A stretch of 64,000 bases of DNA from JBBDXI01 sp040902425 (GCA_040902425.1 JBBDXI010000098.1:1-64000); one strand, 5' to 3'. Shown: positions 8,719 to 17,518, counted from the stretch's first letter. Notes: a model not told the origin generated them from the sequence alone. Program-made: numbers and translations.

Positions 8719-10203
8719 TCACGGGCACCCGGCCGCGTACCGCGTCAGGAAGCAGCCGAAGTCGCTCACGTTGAGCACCGGCGGGGTCACGGAGAGGTCG
8801 CAGTTGGCGCCCGGGTCCCCGGCGGCGTAGCGGGCGAGGAAGCACCCGAAGTCGGCGACGTTGAGGATCGGCGCCTGGGTGCTGTCGTCGCAGTTGGCGT
8901 AGCACTTCACGAACCTCAGGACCTGGCCCGTCGTCCCGGAGGGCCCGCCGGCGCTGCCGACCATCGCGTACACCTCCCCGCTCTGGTCCTGCCCGAAGCC
9001 CTTCACGAACTTGCCGAGCACCCGGTTGTCCGGCCCGATCTGGAGCGTGCGGAACGTCGGGCTGGCCAGCGCGGTGTCCAGGTAGAACAGCCTCCCCTGC
9101 GGGCTCGCGAAGCTCAGGCTGAAGTCGCCGGTGATGTACTTGCCCACCAGCGCCGGCACCGCGGCCCCCCGGTACACGAAGCCGCCGATGATCGAGATCC
9201 CGTCGCTCCGGCCGTAATAGGCCACCGGCGGAGTCATGCCCGTGTCGTTGCAGCTCGGCAGCGGGGTGCCCGGGTTCTGCGGGTCGAAGCAGATCGGCCC
9301 CTCCTTGATCACCCACCCGTAGTTGGCTCCCATCTGCCCGATGTTGATCTCCTCGTAGAGGTTCTGCCCGACATCGCTCAGCCACATCCGCCCGTCGCCG
9401 CCCGGCCGGCTGTCGAAGCTGAAGCGGTAGGGGTTCCGCAGCCCGTAGGCCCAGATCTCATCCAGCCCGGGGCCGCCGACGAAGGGGTTGGTCGGGGGGA
9501 TGGCGTAGGGCGGGGCCCCGTTCACGTCGATCCGCAGGACCTTCCCCAGGGGGACGTTGATGTTCTGGCCGTTGCCGATCGGCCCGTGGGGGAGGCTGGG
9601 GCTGCTCAGGCCGTCGTTGGCCCCGCCGCCATCGCCCAGGGAGAAGTAGAGGAACCCGTCGGGGCCGAACTCGACCTGGCCGCCGTTGTGGTTGAACTCG
9701 GGCTCGTTCACGCGGAAGAGGATGGTCTCGGTGGGGTTGGCGACGTTGGGGTTGGCGCTGACCGAGTACTCGGCCAGGATCTCCTCGTGGCACCCGCGCC
9801 CGGTGCCGAAGCACGGCTCGCCCGAGACGCCCACGCGCGGCTTGCTGTACCGCACGAAGAACCGCCCGTTCGTTGCGTAGTTCGGGTGGAACGCCAGCCC
9901 GAGCACGCCCCGCTCGTCGAACCCCAGGTTCACGGCCACGATCTCGCTGGTCAGGTCCAGGAACGGCGTCGCCAGCACCTGGCCGTTCTGGAGGATGAGG
10001 ATCTTGCCCGTCTGGTCCACGATGAAGAGGCGGCCGGAGTTATCGCCGGCGTGGGTGGCGTAGATGGGGGCCACCAGGCCGCTGGCGACGGGCTCGAGGT
10101 CGATGGCGATCGTGCCCTGGGTGACCTGAGCCGAAGCGATGGGGACGCCGGCGAGGGCGGCGAGGGGGGCGAGGGCGACGGGAGCGAGGCGGCGGGTGCG
10201 CAT
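8719..10203 (-). CDS. secreted glucose/sorbosone dehydrogenase-like beta-propeller with GC-type dockerin
   Basis: 494 aa. A signal peptide (1-25) precedes a six-bladed PQQ-dependent sugar dehydrogenase-type propeller ('NSGRLFIVDQTGKI', 'LGLAFHPNYATNGRFFVRYS', 'DGFLYFSLGDGGGAND', 'EIWAYGLRNPYRFSFD'). The last 55 residues hold two tandem copies of 'VADFGCFLARYAAGDP'-type motifs, the planctomycete GC-type dockerin, presumed to anchor or sort secreted proteins. Such enzymes oxidise aldose sugars with PQQ. The sugar is unknown. GGAGG 7 nt before ATG 10203 supports the start. Confidence 0.9.
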   Translation of the reverse strand: MRTRRLAPVALAPLAALAGVPIASAQVTQGTIAIDLEPVASGLVAPIYATHAGDNSGRLFIVDQTGKILILQNGQVLATPFLDLTSEIVAVNLGFDERGVLGLAFHPNYATNGRFFVRYSKPRVGVSGEPCFGTGRGCHEEILAEYSVSANPNVANPTETILFRVNEPEFNHNGGQVEFGPDGFLYFSLGDGGGANDGLSSPSLPHGPIGNGQNINVPLGKVLRIDVNGAPPYAIPPTNPFVGGPGLDEIWAYGLRNPYRFSFDSRPGGDGRMWLSDVGQNLYEEINIGQMGANYGWVIKEGPICFDPQNPGTPLPSCNDTGMTPPVAYYGRSDGISIIGGFVYRGAAVPALVGKYITGDFSLSFASPQGRLFYLDTALASPTFRTLQIGPDNRVLGKFVKGFGQDQSGEVYAMVGSAGGPSGTTGQVLRFVKCYANCDDSTQAPILNVADFGCFLARYAAGDPGANCDLSVTPPVLNVSDFGCFLTRYAAGCP

Positions 10204-10396
10204 GTGGATACCTCCGTTGTGTGCGGGCGCGGCGTGGTCGCCCCCGGGACCCGCGACGGGCCGAAAGGCCCGCGCGAGCCCCCGCGCTACGGATGTTCCA
10301 TGCCCCGGCGTCGATTGCATCCCCGACCCCTCGAACTCCGGCGTGCGGCGGGCAGAAGTTCCCGCCGATTTGCAAGGCCGCGCTGCGCGGCAGCGC

Positions 10397-10954
10397 TCAG
10401 CGGGCCCCGAACCGCTTCACTTCCTCCCAGCGGACGGGCTCATCCTTCAGGGAACGGCGGGCCTCCTCGATGACCACGGGCGCGTTGGTGGCGGGGATGA
10501 CCCACATGGCGTAGGGGGTGACGCTCTGCGCCCCGCCACCCGGGCCGGCGGTCTGGAAGGTGGACGGGTGGAAGCGGAGACGGGTGGCGCCGCCGACCTG
10601 CTCGACGGCCTCGGCGACCGCGCCATCCTGGTTGGTCCGCTTGCCGGCGAAGTAGGCCACGACGAGGCAGCGGTCGAAGTCGATCTTGGGCGCGGCGTGG
10701 CGGGTGAAGACGTAGGGCTCATCGGTGCGGGCGCCCTCGTGCTCGGCCCAGAGCGTGCGCCAGGCCGCGTCGTCGCGGACCAGCACGAACCCGGCCTCGG
10801 TCTTTTTGGAGTGGGCGCCGGTCCACTGGACCAGGGGCGGCGCGGCCCTGGCCCCTTGCTGGGGCGCGGCCTGCTGCTGGGCGGCGGCGAGCAGCGCGAA
10901 CGGGGCGAGGGCGAGGGCGGCGAGCGGGATCATCGTGCGCGGCATGGTCATCAT
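10397..10954 (-). CDS. exported hypothetical protein
   Basis: 185 aa. A signal peptide (1-26, ending near AAAQQQ) is followed by a mature domain with 'VQWTGAHSKKTEAGFVLVRD' and 'FDRCLVVAYFAGKRTNQDG'. This reads like a compact beta-rich periplasmic domain also seen in planctomycete proteins that lack an assigned function. AAGGAG 6 nt before ATG 10954 supports the start. No catalytic motif is evident. A single Cys is present. Confidence 0.7.
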   Translation of the reverse strand: MMTMPRTMIPLAALALAPFALLAAAQQQAAPQQGARAAPPLVQWTGAHSKKTEAGFVLVRDDAAWRTLWAEHEGARTDEPYVFTRHAAPKIDFDRCLVVAYFAGKRTNQDGAVAEAVEQVGGATRLRFHPSTFQTAGPGGGAQSVTPYAMWVIPATNAPVVIEEARRSLKDEPVRWEEVKRFGAR

Positions 10955-11095
10955 GGTCGTCTCCTTGTGCCGGTCATCTCCGGTGTTCCGGCGACCCTAG
11001 GTGAGATCGGCCGGCGGCGCTGCTCAGCCGGGCCATCTGTTACGCGCGGGTTACACGCGGGGCGGCGGCGCGGGCGCCCGGTACACTCCGGGCCC

Positions 11096-11971
11096 ATGAC
11101 GCTGATCGAGATTGCCCAGCTGGAGGAGGCCCGCCAGGCGAACGCGGCCCGGGATGTCGCGGATGAATGGCGCCCGGTGGGCGGCGGCGTGGCCGCGCGG
11201 GCCGACCCGGGCTCGTGGCTGAACAACGCGGTGAACGTCGGCATGTCGGGGCCGGTGGAGCGGGCGGAGCTGGAGGGCCTGTGCGCGTGGTGGGAGGAGA
11301 GGGGCATCGAGCCGAGGGTGGAGCTGTGCCCGTACGCGGATGCGACGGCGGTGGCAGCGCTGGCGGCGCTGGGGTTCGTGCCGCGGGCGTTCGAGGGGGT
11401 GCTGTTCAGGGAGGTGGGCATGGGGGACACAGGCGGGACGCTCGTGCTACTGGGGGATATGGGCACGGGGGACACAGGCGGGACGCCTGTGCTACCGGGG
11501 GTAGCGGGCGTCGAGGTGAGGCCGGTCGAGAAGGCGGATGTGCGCGAGGTGCGGGCGTACGTCGAGGCGGTGGTGCCGCCGTTCTACCCGCCGGGGCAGT
11601 CGCCGTCGGAGAGCGACTTTGAGACGGCGGCGCGGGCGGTGCGGCACCCGCGGACGGTGTCGCTGGCGGCGTGGGCGGAGGGGCGGATCGTCGGGGGCGG
11701 GTCGATGGAGGTGTGCGGCGGGGCGGCGGGCCTGTTCGGGGCGTCGGTGCTCGGGGGGTTCCGGCGGCGGGGGGTCCAGTCGCTGCTGATCGCCGAGCGG
11801 CTGCGGATCGCGCGGGAGCGCGGGGCGCGGGTGGCGACGATCGCGGCCCGGCTGAGCCGCGAGCCCTCGGGGACCGAGCGCAACGCGCGGCGGGCGGGGT
11901 TCCAGGTGGGGTACACGAAGGTCATCGTGGTCCGTCCCGGGGAGGGGCTGGCGGGGGTGCGGGGGTCGTGA
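11096..11971 (+). CDS. GNAT-family N-acetyltransferase with in-frame repeat insert
   Basis: 291 aa. The N-terminal part (1-110) includes a degenerate GNAT-like segment. The C-terminal GNAT (about 140-290) has the acetyl-CoA loop motif 'GGFRRRGVQSLLI' (R/QxxGxG/A type) and 'NARRAGFQVGYTKV'. Residues 110-135 ('GDTGGTLVLLGDMGTGDTGG') are encoded by two copies of a hairpin repeat also present in gyrA (30386-30404) and probably join the two halves. The substrate is unknown. The start ATG 11096 lacks a strong ribosome site. Confidence 0.75.
   Translation: MTLIEIAQLEEARQANAARDVADEWRPVGGGVAARADPGSWLNNAVNVGMSGPVERAELEGLCAWWEERGIEPRVELCPYADATAVAALAALGFVPRAFEGVLFREVGMGDTGGTLVLLGDMGTGDTGGTPVLPGVAGVEVRPVEKADVREVRAYVEAVVPPFYPPGQSPSESDFETAARAVRHPRTVSLAAWAEGRIVGGGSMEVCGGAAGLFGASVLGGFRRRGVQSLLIAERLRIARERGARVATIAARLSREPSGTERNARRAGFQVGYTKVIVVRPGEGLAGVRGS
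11425..11497. repeat. two copies of CACAGGCG/CGCCTGTG hairpin repeat inside GNAT gene
   Basis: Copy 2 (11473-11491) is a perfect 8-bp stem, CACAGGCG-GGA-CGCCTGTG. Copy 1 (11427-11450) has a decayed second arm (CGCTCGTG). The same 19-bp hairpin occurs in gyrA at 30386-30404. The repeats are read through in frame. Confidence 0.85.
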
Positions 11972-12035
11972 CGAACGCCGCGGGAGGTTGAGGCCCGCGG
12001 TTGTGTTCAGGGTCGGCGGCTGACGCGTACGGCGG

Positions 12036-12056
12036 GGTGGCACGATCCGTGCCACC
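12036..12056. repeat. 9-bp inverted repeat at border of AT-richer island
   Basis: GGTGGCACG-ATC-CGTGCCACC forms a perfect stem with a 3-nt loop, 64 nt after the GNAT stop and just before the base composition drops. It shares the GGTGGCAC core with the other dispersed repeats in this window. It may act as a terminator for the GNAT gene, but no T tract follows. Confidence 0.5.
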
Positions 12057-12197
12057 GGTTTGATCGGTCAGACGAGGCCGAGGGCGACACGGCTACAACA
12101 CGACATTAAAGAAACTCGGACTCCGTTCGTACCCTCCGCAGAAATACCGCTTGCGGCCCGCTTCGACCGCCGCTACGCTGCGTTAAAAGGCTACAGC

Positions 12198-13298
12198 ATG
12201 GTGTACCGACTTCAATCGGGCATCTCGCCTCTGCTGGTCGCCGCCCTCTTGTGGGCGCCTCCATGTCCCGCGCAAACTGAATCACAAGTCAGACAGTGGC
12301 TAAGTCACGAATGGGAAAGCGCTGGCAGCCTTTCCCTACCCGAGGGGTTGGGCCTCAAGTACCGTCTTGAACCGTTAGCGCTTCCGGACGATGCTCAAGT
12401 ACGCGATCTCCGCACGAAGGTCGGGACTCAAGAGAATCATCCACAGCGCTGGCAACTCGACCTGCTCGAGCGTCGCTTGAAGGGGGAGGATGGCAAATCC
12501 ATCTGCTTCTGGCACACCTCGACAGGCTGGCGGCGGAATTCTGACTATCGGGGAGGACCAATCAAGTACCACGACGTCGCTATGTCTCGCCAAGGCGGTT
12601 GGGGGATGTCGGATAAGCAACTGACGCTTATCGATCCCGCGCTGACACCGCCGTCTGGTTACGACTTTGAGAAACTTGGCCACTCAAGTCTTGACGATCT
12701 TGATCTTCTTTTGAGCGGTGGGCTCGCCCACCTTCGAGACGCCGGAGCCAAGATCGCGGCTATCGAGCTTGCGGGTTCGGATTGGACCGCCTCCATCGAC
12801 CGAGCGAATGGTCGCTGCCGATGCCAAGGCATCTGGGACAGCCAAGCGGGCCGCGGCTTCATCAAGACGATGACCCTCGCGCACGCCAACCACTTGGTCA
12901 TTGAACGGACGTGGTCCAAGTGGGAATATGACAGCACACTCGGGCGATGGGTTGCTCTAAACATGACTGAAGTGGACAACGGCCATCCATTACGACGACT
13001 CGTGTGGGATGGCACCGACGACAAGCACGTTGGACGGTCGGCCGAACTGCTCCGAACTCCCAGGGACGACGAGGAGGATGCGGTGCGCGGGCGTGTCACT
13101 TACCGGTCAGTAATCGACCACGCTGGACAGTCCTACAGTCAGGTTCAGCCCGACGGGACGGTGACCACAGTTCCTATGGCAAGCCTTCCTATCCCGCAAT
13201 CATCGCGTTTGCTTCGTTACGCGGGGTGGTTGGCTGCCGGGTTGCTTTTGATAGGCTTGTTTGTGCTTCGCGCGAGACGGTCTCGCGCAAACGCATAA
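12198..13298 (+). CDS. exported hypothetical protein with C-terminal membrane helix
   Basis: 366 aa. A signal peptide (about 1-28, LLVAALLWAPPCPAQ) precedes an extracytoplasmic domain rich in Trp and Asp. A C-terminal transmembrane helix (about 340-358, LAAGLLLIGLFVL) is followed by RARRSR, so the protein is probably anchored with its bulk outside. No family recognised. Codon use is visibly less GC-rich than in neighbouring genes, as in the next three genes, which suggests a shared foreign or recently acquired block. ATG 12198 was chosen because the signal peptide begins there. Longer in-frame starts lack one. Confidence 0.65.
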   Translation: MVYRLQSGISPLLVAALLWAPPCPAQTESQVRQWLSHEWESAGSLSLPEGLGLKYRLEPLALPDDAQVRDLRTKVGTQENHPQRWQLDLLERRLKGEDGKSICFWHTSTGWRRNSDYRGGPIKYHDVAMSRQGGWGMSDKQLTLIDPALTPPSGYDFEKLGHSSLDDLDLLLSGGLAHLRDAGAKIAAIELAGSDWTASIDRANGRCRCQGIWDSQAGRGFIKTMTLAHANHLVIERTWSKWEYDSTLGRWVALNMTEVDNGHPLRRLVWDGTDDKHVGRSAELLRTPRDDEEDAVRGRVTYRSVIDHAGQSYSQVQPDGTVTTVPMASLPIPQSSRLLRYAGWLAAGLLLIGLFVLRARRSRANA

Positions 13299-13335
13299 TC
13301 GAGGTCGGCAACAGGAGTGACCGGCTGTATGTTTC

Positions 13336-13674
13336 TTGGGTGCTCTGGCAACCGCGTCGTGGGCAGGCGCTCCGTGTTATGTCATTGTCAGCACATCGTG
13401 CTGTTCCACCGCCATAGGCGGCGGCGGTGGACCAGATCTCACTCGTAAATGTGGCGATCTAGACTGCTTCGACAATGTAACTCTCAACACCAATTACTTA
13501 GGTTGCACGATCGTTCCACCAAGTTCTGGCGGCAAGGTGGATTGCCTCGAGGACGAGGATGGAACGTGGGGCGGCTGTGTGTGGGACATATGGACTTGCG
13601 ACCCCTGTCGGGATACAGGCTCGATGGGCTTCTACAACTGCATGCCACGGAAGACGGCCGGGGCAGGATGTTGA
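13336..13674 (+). CDS. small exported 12-cysteine protein
   Basis: About 112 aa if it starts at TTG 13336. The mature part contains 12 Cys, including SCC and CDPC, with Trp, Gly and Asp between them, a layout that demands disulfide formation outside the cytoplasm. The start is unsure: the hydrophobic lead 'FLGALATASWAGA' would form a better signal peptide if one G were removed from the GGG run at 13338-13340, joining it to ATG 13329. Its stop overlaps the start of the MauE-like gene, which argues that it is real and that the pair work together. Cys number and MauE partner recall the methylamine dehydrogenase light chain, without proof of homology. Confidence 0.55.
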   Translation: MGALATASWAGAPCYVIVSTSCCSTAIGGGGGPDLTRKCGDLDCFDNVTLNTNYLGCTIVPPSSGGKVDCLEDEDGTWGGCVWDIWTCDPCRDTGSMGFYNCMPRKTAGAGC

Positions 13675-14093
13675 CGGGCCGCGTTCTCAATCCTCACGTC
13701 GCCGCTGGCATTGCGATGCTGGTGATATTCGTCGCCGGCTCGCTCAAGATTCTGGACCTTCCGTCGTTTGCGTTTTCATTGGAGTCGTGGACATACTTCA
13801 GCCCCATGGTTCGGTTGATCATCGTGTTATCAATTCCGCTACTGGAACTCTTCGTGGCAGGCTGCTGGTTCATCGGTATCTATCGAGGAGCGTGCGTTCA
13901 GGCCGCCCTGGTGTTCATAGTCGCCGCGACGACAGCCTACGGCTTCCACGTGGTCCTCGGCAAGCCGCCCGAGTGCGAGTGCTTCGGCCGAATTCGTGCG
14001 TTTGAGGAGTCTGTGAGCAACGGGCTCGTAGTACTCATTCGTAACTCGGTACTTCTGGCGCTGCTCTGTGTCGGGGCTCTTGCTGTCCCCGGC
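13668..14093 (+). CDS. MauE/DoxX-like redox membrane protein, 3' end lost in gap
   Basis: At least 142 aa before the poly-G/N gap. About four transmembrane helices (10-28, 44-66, 70-95, 118-140). The first carries 'GSLKILD', and the loop after helix three has 'PPECECFGR', the CxCFG signature of the MauE/DoxX redox-associated family. MauE helps form disulfides in the methylamine dehydrogenase small subunit. Here the start codon overlaps the stop of a 12-Cys exported protein by 7 nt. The reading frame enters the homopolymer run at 14094, so the C-terminus is unknown. Confidence 0.7.
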
Positions 14094-14134
14094 GGGGGGG
14101 GGGGGGGGGGGGGGNNNNNNNNNNCCCCCCCCCC
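14094..14134. other. assembly gap: poly-G, ten Ns, poly-C
   Basis: G run 14094-14114, N run 14115-14124, C run 14125-14134. Ambiguous bases flanked by complementary homopolymers are typical of a scaffold join or of failed read-through. The real length of missing sequence is unknown, and the two genes at its edges are incomplete. Confidence 0.95.
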
Positions 14135-14917
14135 GGCGCTTCGACGATCGGCGTCGACCGACGTGGATTCACTATTATTGAAACGCTGATTGCGATATCA
14201 ATAATCGCTATTCTGATCGCGCTTGTTGCTCCTAGTTTCACGGACCTTCGCAACAGCGCGCGCGTCGCTCAGGATCTTGCCAATATTAGATCACACATTG
14301 CGGTGTTTCAAGCCTACGGAAACGATTTTCGCGGGATTTTTCCTTACCTAACGGAGCCGAGGGCTACATACACGGTACTGAGGAGCGGCGATCTGTCTGT
14401 TAGGACCGTTTACTTTGGCGCGTGCCTATTCTGGCCTGTCGGCATGGCCGATGATTATTACGATTCAGCTCCGGCTCAGAAGCACTTTCGTTCTCCATTC
14501 TGGCCAGAGGCAGCGCTCGGGACGCGAATGCAGACACTCAGTAGCTCATACGAGTACGGCTGTGTGTTTCTTGCCCGCCCCGAGCATTGGCAACTAGAGT
14601 CTAGGACCGGTCCCGAGCAGAGAGGCCCGGTCCGTTGGGATCAAGCGGTCTTTCCGGCCTCGAAAGCGCTGTTCATTAACAATGATGCATTTCTTCTGGC
14701 GTTTGACGCCACGTCGCCGGGAACTTTGACGCCCCGTCGCGCCTGGTGGTCCACGATCGGGTTGACGGATGGTAGTTCGTCGCGAACAGATGGCTCTCGT
14801 TATGTGGGCCGCGAGTTCCCTACCGGCTGCGGTCCCTACCAGGGGTTCGCGCACACGATCCCGTCGCCTCCCATGATGCACACTATTGGGGGGGTTCGAG
14901 GTCGGGATGTTCGCTAG
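14135..14917 (+). CDS. prepilin-type N-terminal cleavage protein (pseudopilin), 5' end lost in gap
   Basis: At least 260 aa, open from the gap edge. Codons 14159-14240 read 'RRGFTIIETLIAISIIAIL', a textbook type IV prepilin signal: prepilin peptidase would cut after the Gly at 14165-14167, leaving Phe1, Glu5 and a hydrophobic alpha1 helix. The rest is a soluble domain as in planctomycete type II secretion/H-X9-DG pseudopilins, with a 'DAFLLAFDA' segment. Only a few residues before the cleavage site are missing. Codon use is AT-richer than in flanking genes. Confidence 0.8.
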   Translation, partial: GASTIGVDRRGFTIIETLIAISIIAILIALVAPSFTDLRNSARVAQDLANIRSHIAVFQAYGNDFRGIFPYLTEPRATYTVLRSGDLSVRTVYFGACLFWPVGMADDYYDSAPAQKHFRSPFWPEAALGTRMQTLSSSYEYGCVFLARPEHWQLESRTGPEQRGPVRWDQAVFPASKALFINNDAFLLAFDATSPGTLTPRRAWWSTIGLTDGSSSRTDGSRYVGREFPTGCGPYQGFAHTIPSPPMMHTIGGVRGRDVR

Positions 14918-14926
14918 CCTCCGCCC

Positions 14927-16369
14927 TCAGGCGACCGCCACCGCCACCGTCCGCGCCGCGTCCGCCAAGTCTGTCGCCGTCCGCATCGTCGGGATGTCCC
15001 GCCGCGCATCCTCGAGGAGCTTGCGCCCCGCGGAGACGTTCGTACCTTCGAGACGGACTACCAGTGGCACTCTGAAGCCCTCGCTCCCATTGGGGTTCCT
15101 GTAGTTCCGCGCCGCGTTGATGATGCCCTGGGCGATGATGTCGCAGCGCATGATGCCGCCGAAGATGTTGACGAGGATGCCCTTGACGCGGGGGTCGCTG
15201 AGGATGATGGAGAAGGCCTCGGTGACGGCCTCCTCGCTGGCGGAGCCGCCGACGTCGAGGAAGTTGGCGGGGTCGCCGCCCTCGAGCTTGATGATGTCCA
15301 TGGTGGCCATGGCGAGGCCGGCGCCGTTGACGAGGCAGCCGATGTTGCCATCCAGGGCGATGTAGGAGAGGCCGAAGCGGTGGGCGCGGGCCTCGGCGGG
15401 GTTCTCCTCGGCGGGGTCGGCGAGGGCCTGGAGGTTGGGGTGGCGGAAGAGGGCGTTGTCGTCGAAGTTGAACTTGGCGTCGATGGCGAGGACCTGCGGG
15501 GGGAGTGACGCAGGGACGGAGTGACGCAGGGACGGAGTGGAGGAGGTCTCGGCGGGCGCGGACGATTCGGAGTTGCCGCTTGCCGTTTGCCGTTTGCCGC
15601 TTGCCGGCAGGGCCAGCACCAGCGGGTTGATCTCGGCCAGCGTGCAGTCCTGCTCGGTGTAGCACCTGGCGAGCTGGAGCATGATCTGGGCGGCCTGGGC
15701 GACCTGCTTGCCGGTGAAGCCGAGCGTGAACGCGGTTTGCCGGGCCTCGTAGGGGTGGAGGCCCAGGAGGGGGTGGAGGGGGACCTTGATGATGGCCTCG
15801 GGGCGTGTGGCGGCGATGTGCTCGATGTCGACGCCGCCTTCTCGGGAGGCGATGAGGATGTTGCGTCTCGTGCGGCGGTCGGTGGTGATGGCGAGGTAGA
15901 ACTCTTCCCTGGGCAGTGACGCAGGGACGGAGTGACGGAGTGACGGAGTGGAAGAGGACAGAGCGGAGGGCGGGGCTGCGTCACTGCGTTGCTGCGTCAC
16001 TGCGTCACTGCGTTGCTGCGTCGCTGCGTCACTGCGTCTTTCGGCGATATCGACGCCGGCGGCGATGAGGAGTTTCTTGACCTCGATGCCCTCGGGGGGC
16101 GTCTGCGGCGAGGTCATGCGGTGGGTGAGCATGAACCTGGCGGCGGCCTCGGCCTCCTGGGGGGTCCGGACGAGCTGGACGAAGCCGGCCTTGCCGCGGC
16201 CGCCGGCGTGGACCTGGGCCTTGACGACGGCGAGGTCGGTGCCGGCCTCCTCGGTGATGCGGCGGTAGGCGGGGGCGGCCTGCTCGACGAAGTCGATGAC
16301 CTGGCCGGGTGGGACGGGGATGCCGTACTGGCGGAGGAGGTCGCGGGCCTGGTGTTCGTGGATCTTCAT
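14927..16369 (-). CDS. sucC: succinate-CoA ligase (ADP-forming) beta subunit with two in-frame inserts
   Basis: 480 aa against about 388 in typical SucC. It forms succinyl-CoA with SucD in the TCA cycle. The N-terminal ATP-grasp starts 'MKIHEHQARDLLRQYG'. 'VHAGGRGKAG' and the C-terminal 'NIFGGIMRCD' and 'VRLEGTN' match the family. Extra segments at about 111-153 (Ser/Gln/Ala/Asp-rich, from tandem GCTGCGTCACTGCGTT-type DNA) and 255-290 ('RHSVPASLP' in both) fall at loops where other SucC proteins have short turns, and the flanking conserved sequence resumes in frame. sucD is not adjacent. Confidence 0.9.
   Translation of the reverse strand: MKIHEHQARDLLRQYGIPVPPGQVIDFVEQAAPAYRRITEEAGTDLAVVKAQVHAGGRGKAGFVQLVRTPQEAEAAARFMLTHRMTSPQTPPEGIEVKKLLIAAGVDIAERRSDAATQQRSDAVTQQRSDAAPPSALSSSTPSLRHSVPASLPREEFYLAITTDRRTRRNILIASREGGVDIEHIAATRPEAIIKVPLHPLLGLHPYEARQTAFTLGFTGKQVAQAAQIMLQLARCYTEQDCTLAEINPLVLALPASGKRQTASGNSESSAPAETSSTPSLRHSVPASLPPQVLAIDAKFNFDDNALFRHPNLQALADPAEENPAEARAHRFGLSYIALDGNIGCLVNGAGLAMATMDIIKLEGGDPANFLDVGGSASEEAVTEAFSIILSDPRVKGILVNIFGGIMRCDIIAQGIINAARNYRNPNGSEGFRVPLVVRLEGTNVSAGRKLLEDARRDIPTMRTATDLADAARTVAVAVA
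15500..15606. repeat. tandem-repeat insert 2 in sucC
   Basis: Two copies of a 17-bp GACGCAGGGACGGAGTG unit (about 15507-15540) are followed by a run of GCCGTTTGCC/GCCGCTTGCC units at 15573-15606. The first motif recurs at 15917-15950 in the same gene, and the second, in the other orientation, at about 16378-16405 upstream of it. The repeat length keeps frame. Confidence 0.85.
15910..16040. repeat. tandem-repeat insert 1 in sucC
   Basis: Left part: GCAGGGACGGAGTGACG units, as in insert 2. Right part (about 15974-16038): repeated GCTGCGTCACTGCGTT/GCTGCGTCGCTGCGTC units. The two parts are roughly inverted relative to each other (GACGCAG versus CTGCGTC), so the transcript could fold. In frame. 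Confidence 0.85.
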
Positions 16370-16603
16370 GGGGAGGGCAGACGGCAAGGGGCAAACGGCA
16401 AGCGGGGGAGACGGTGAGACGGTGACGGTCGGATGATACAGCGGCGCGGGGCGGGTTATGGCGGGCTCATGAGGGTGGCAGCGCGGGGAGGGGTGGCGGC
16501 CGGGGGTGGAGCTATGGATACCTGTCGCGTGCCTGGGGCGCGCGGGGAAGTGACGGCCGCGGGGGGCTGCGGCCGGGGGGCGGCTAGACAGGGAGGTCTC
16601 TCG

Positions 16604-17437
16604 ATGGAAGCGTACAAGCTCGCGAGTCTCGCGGGGTCGGTGACGATGGCGGTGTTCGGGGGGCTGCAGTACTCAGCGCCGGTGCTGGTGCAGACGCAGC
16701 AGCAGCCGCGGCGGCCGGTGCAGGAGCAGCCGGGCCGGAGCCAGCAGCCGCCGCCGCAGCGCCCGCAGAACCCCGAGGGTCAGCAGCCGAACCGGCAGAA
16801 CCCCAACCAGCAGGTGCCGCCGGTGCAGAACCCCAACGAGCGCAACCCGCGCCAGCAGACGCCGCAGCAGCCGGTCCAGAACCCGCAGCAGCCGGCGGAG
16901 GATGTGAACGGGGATGGGGTGATCGACGCGAACGATGCCCGGGGGCCGAGCGGCTTCTTCTCGCTGCAGAACGAGCAGATGCGGGGGCAGTTCACGCAGG
17001 CGTCGCAGCAGCTGGCGCGGCTGGAGCAGCAGCTGGTCGAGAACAACCAGCGGCTGCTGCGGCAGCTGGGGCAGGCGCGGCTGCTGAGCGGGGAGCGGAA
17101 GGCCGATGCCCTGGCGGAAGTGATGCAGGGCGTGCTGCAGGCGGAGACGGCGCAGATGCAATACCTCCGGGCGCTGCGGGAGGCGATCACGGGGCAGATC
17201 AACCTGGGCGATGACGGGACGCGCCCGGGGCAGCCGGGGGTGCTGGGGACGCCGGAGCAGGGGCTGCCGGGGCGGATCGGGCCGGCGCCGCGGCCGAACC
17301 AGGACCCGAATCAGAACGACCCCAATCAGAACGATCCGAACAACCCGAGTCAGAACGACCCGAATCAGAACGATCCGAACCGGACGGACCGGCCCAACCC
17401 GAGCAGCCCGGTGCAGAATCCGAACCCGCGGCGGTGA
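16604..17437 (+). CDS. exported Pro/Gln/Asn-rich protein with EF-hand-like motif and coiled coil
   Basis: 277 aa. A hydrophobic N-terminus (about 5-28) is followed by a Pro/Gln/Asn/Arg-rich segment (35-105), one calcium-loop motif 'DVNGDGVIDANDARG' (dockerin/EF-hand type), a likely coiled coil (about 130-195, many Gln and Leu) and a C-terminal run of 'DPNQN' repeats. No enzyme motif. GGAGG 7 nt before ATG 16604 supports the start. It looks like a surface or structural protein. A role in polysaccharide binding or assembly is only a guess. Confidence 0.65.
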   Translation: MEAYKLASLAGSVTMAVFGGLQYSAPVLVQTQQQPRRPVQEQPGRSQQPPPQRPQNPEGQQPNRQNPNQQVPPVQNPNERNPRQQTPQQPVQNPQQPAEDVNGDGVIDANDARGPSGFFSLQNEQMRGQFTQASQQLARLEQQLVENNQRLLRQLGQARLLSGERKADALAEVMQGVLQAETAQMQYLRALREAITGQINLGDDGTRPGQPGVLGTPEQGLPGRIGPAPRPNQDPNQNDPNQNDPNNPSQNDPNQNDPNRTDRPNPSSPVQNPNPRR

Positions 17438-17518
17438 GGGGCGGGGGCGTCGGGGCCGAGTGCGATCGCGTGGCGGCGCGGGTCGGCGCTCCGGGTGCGT
17501 GCTCATGGGTGCGTGCTC

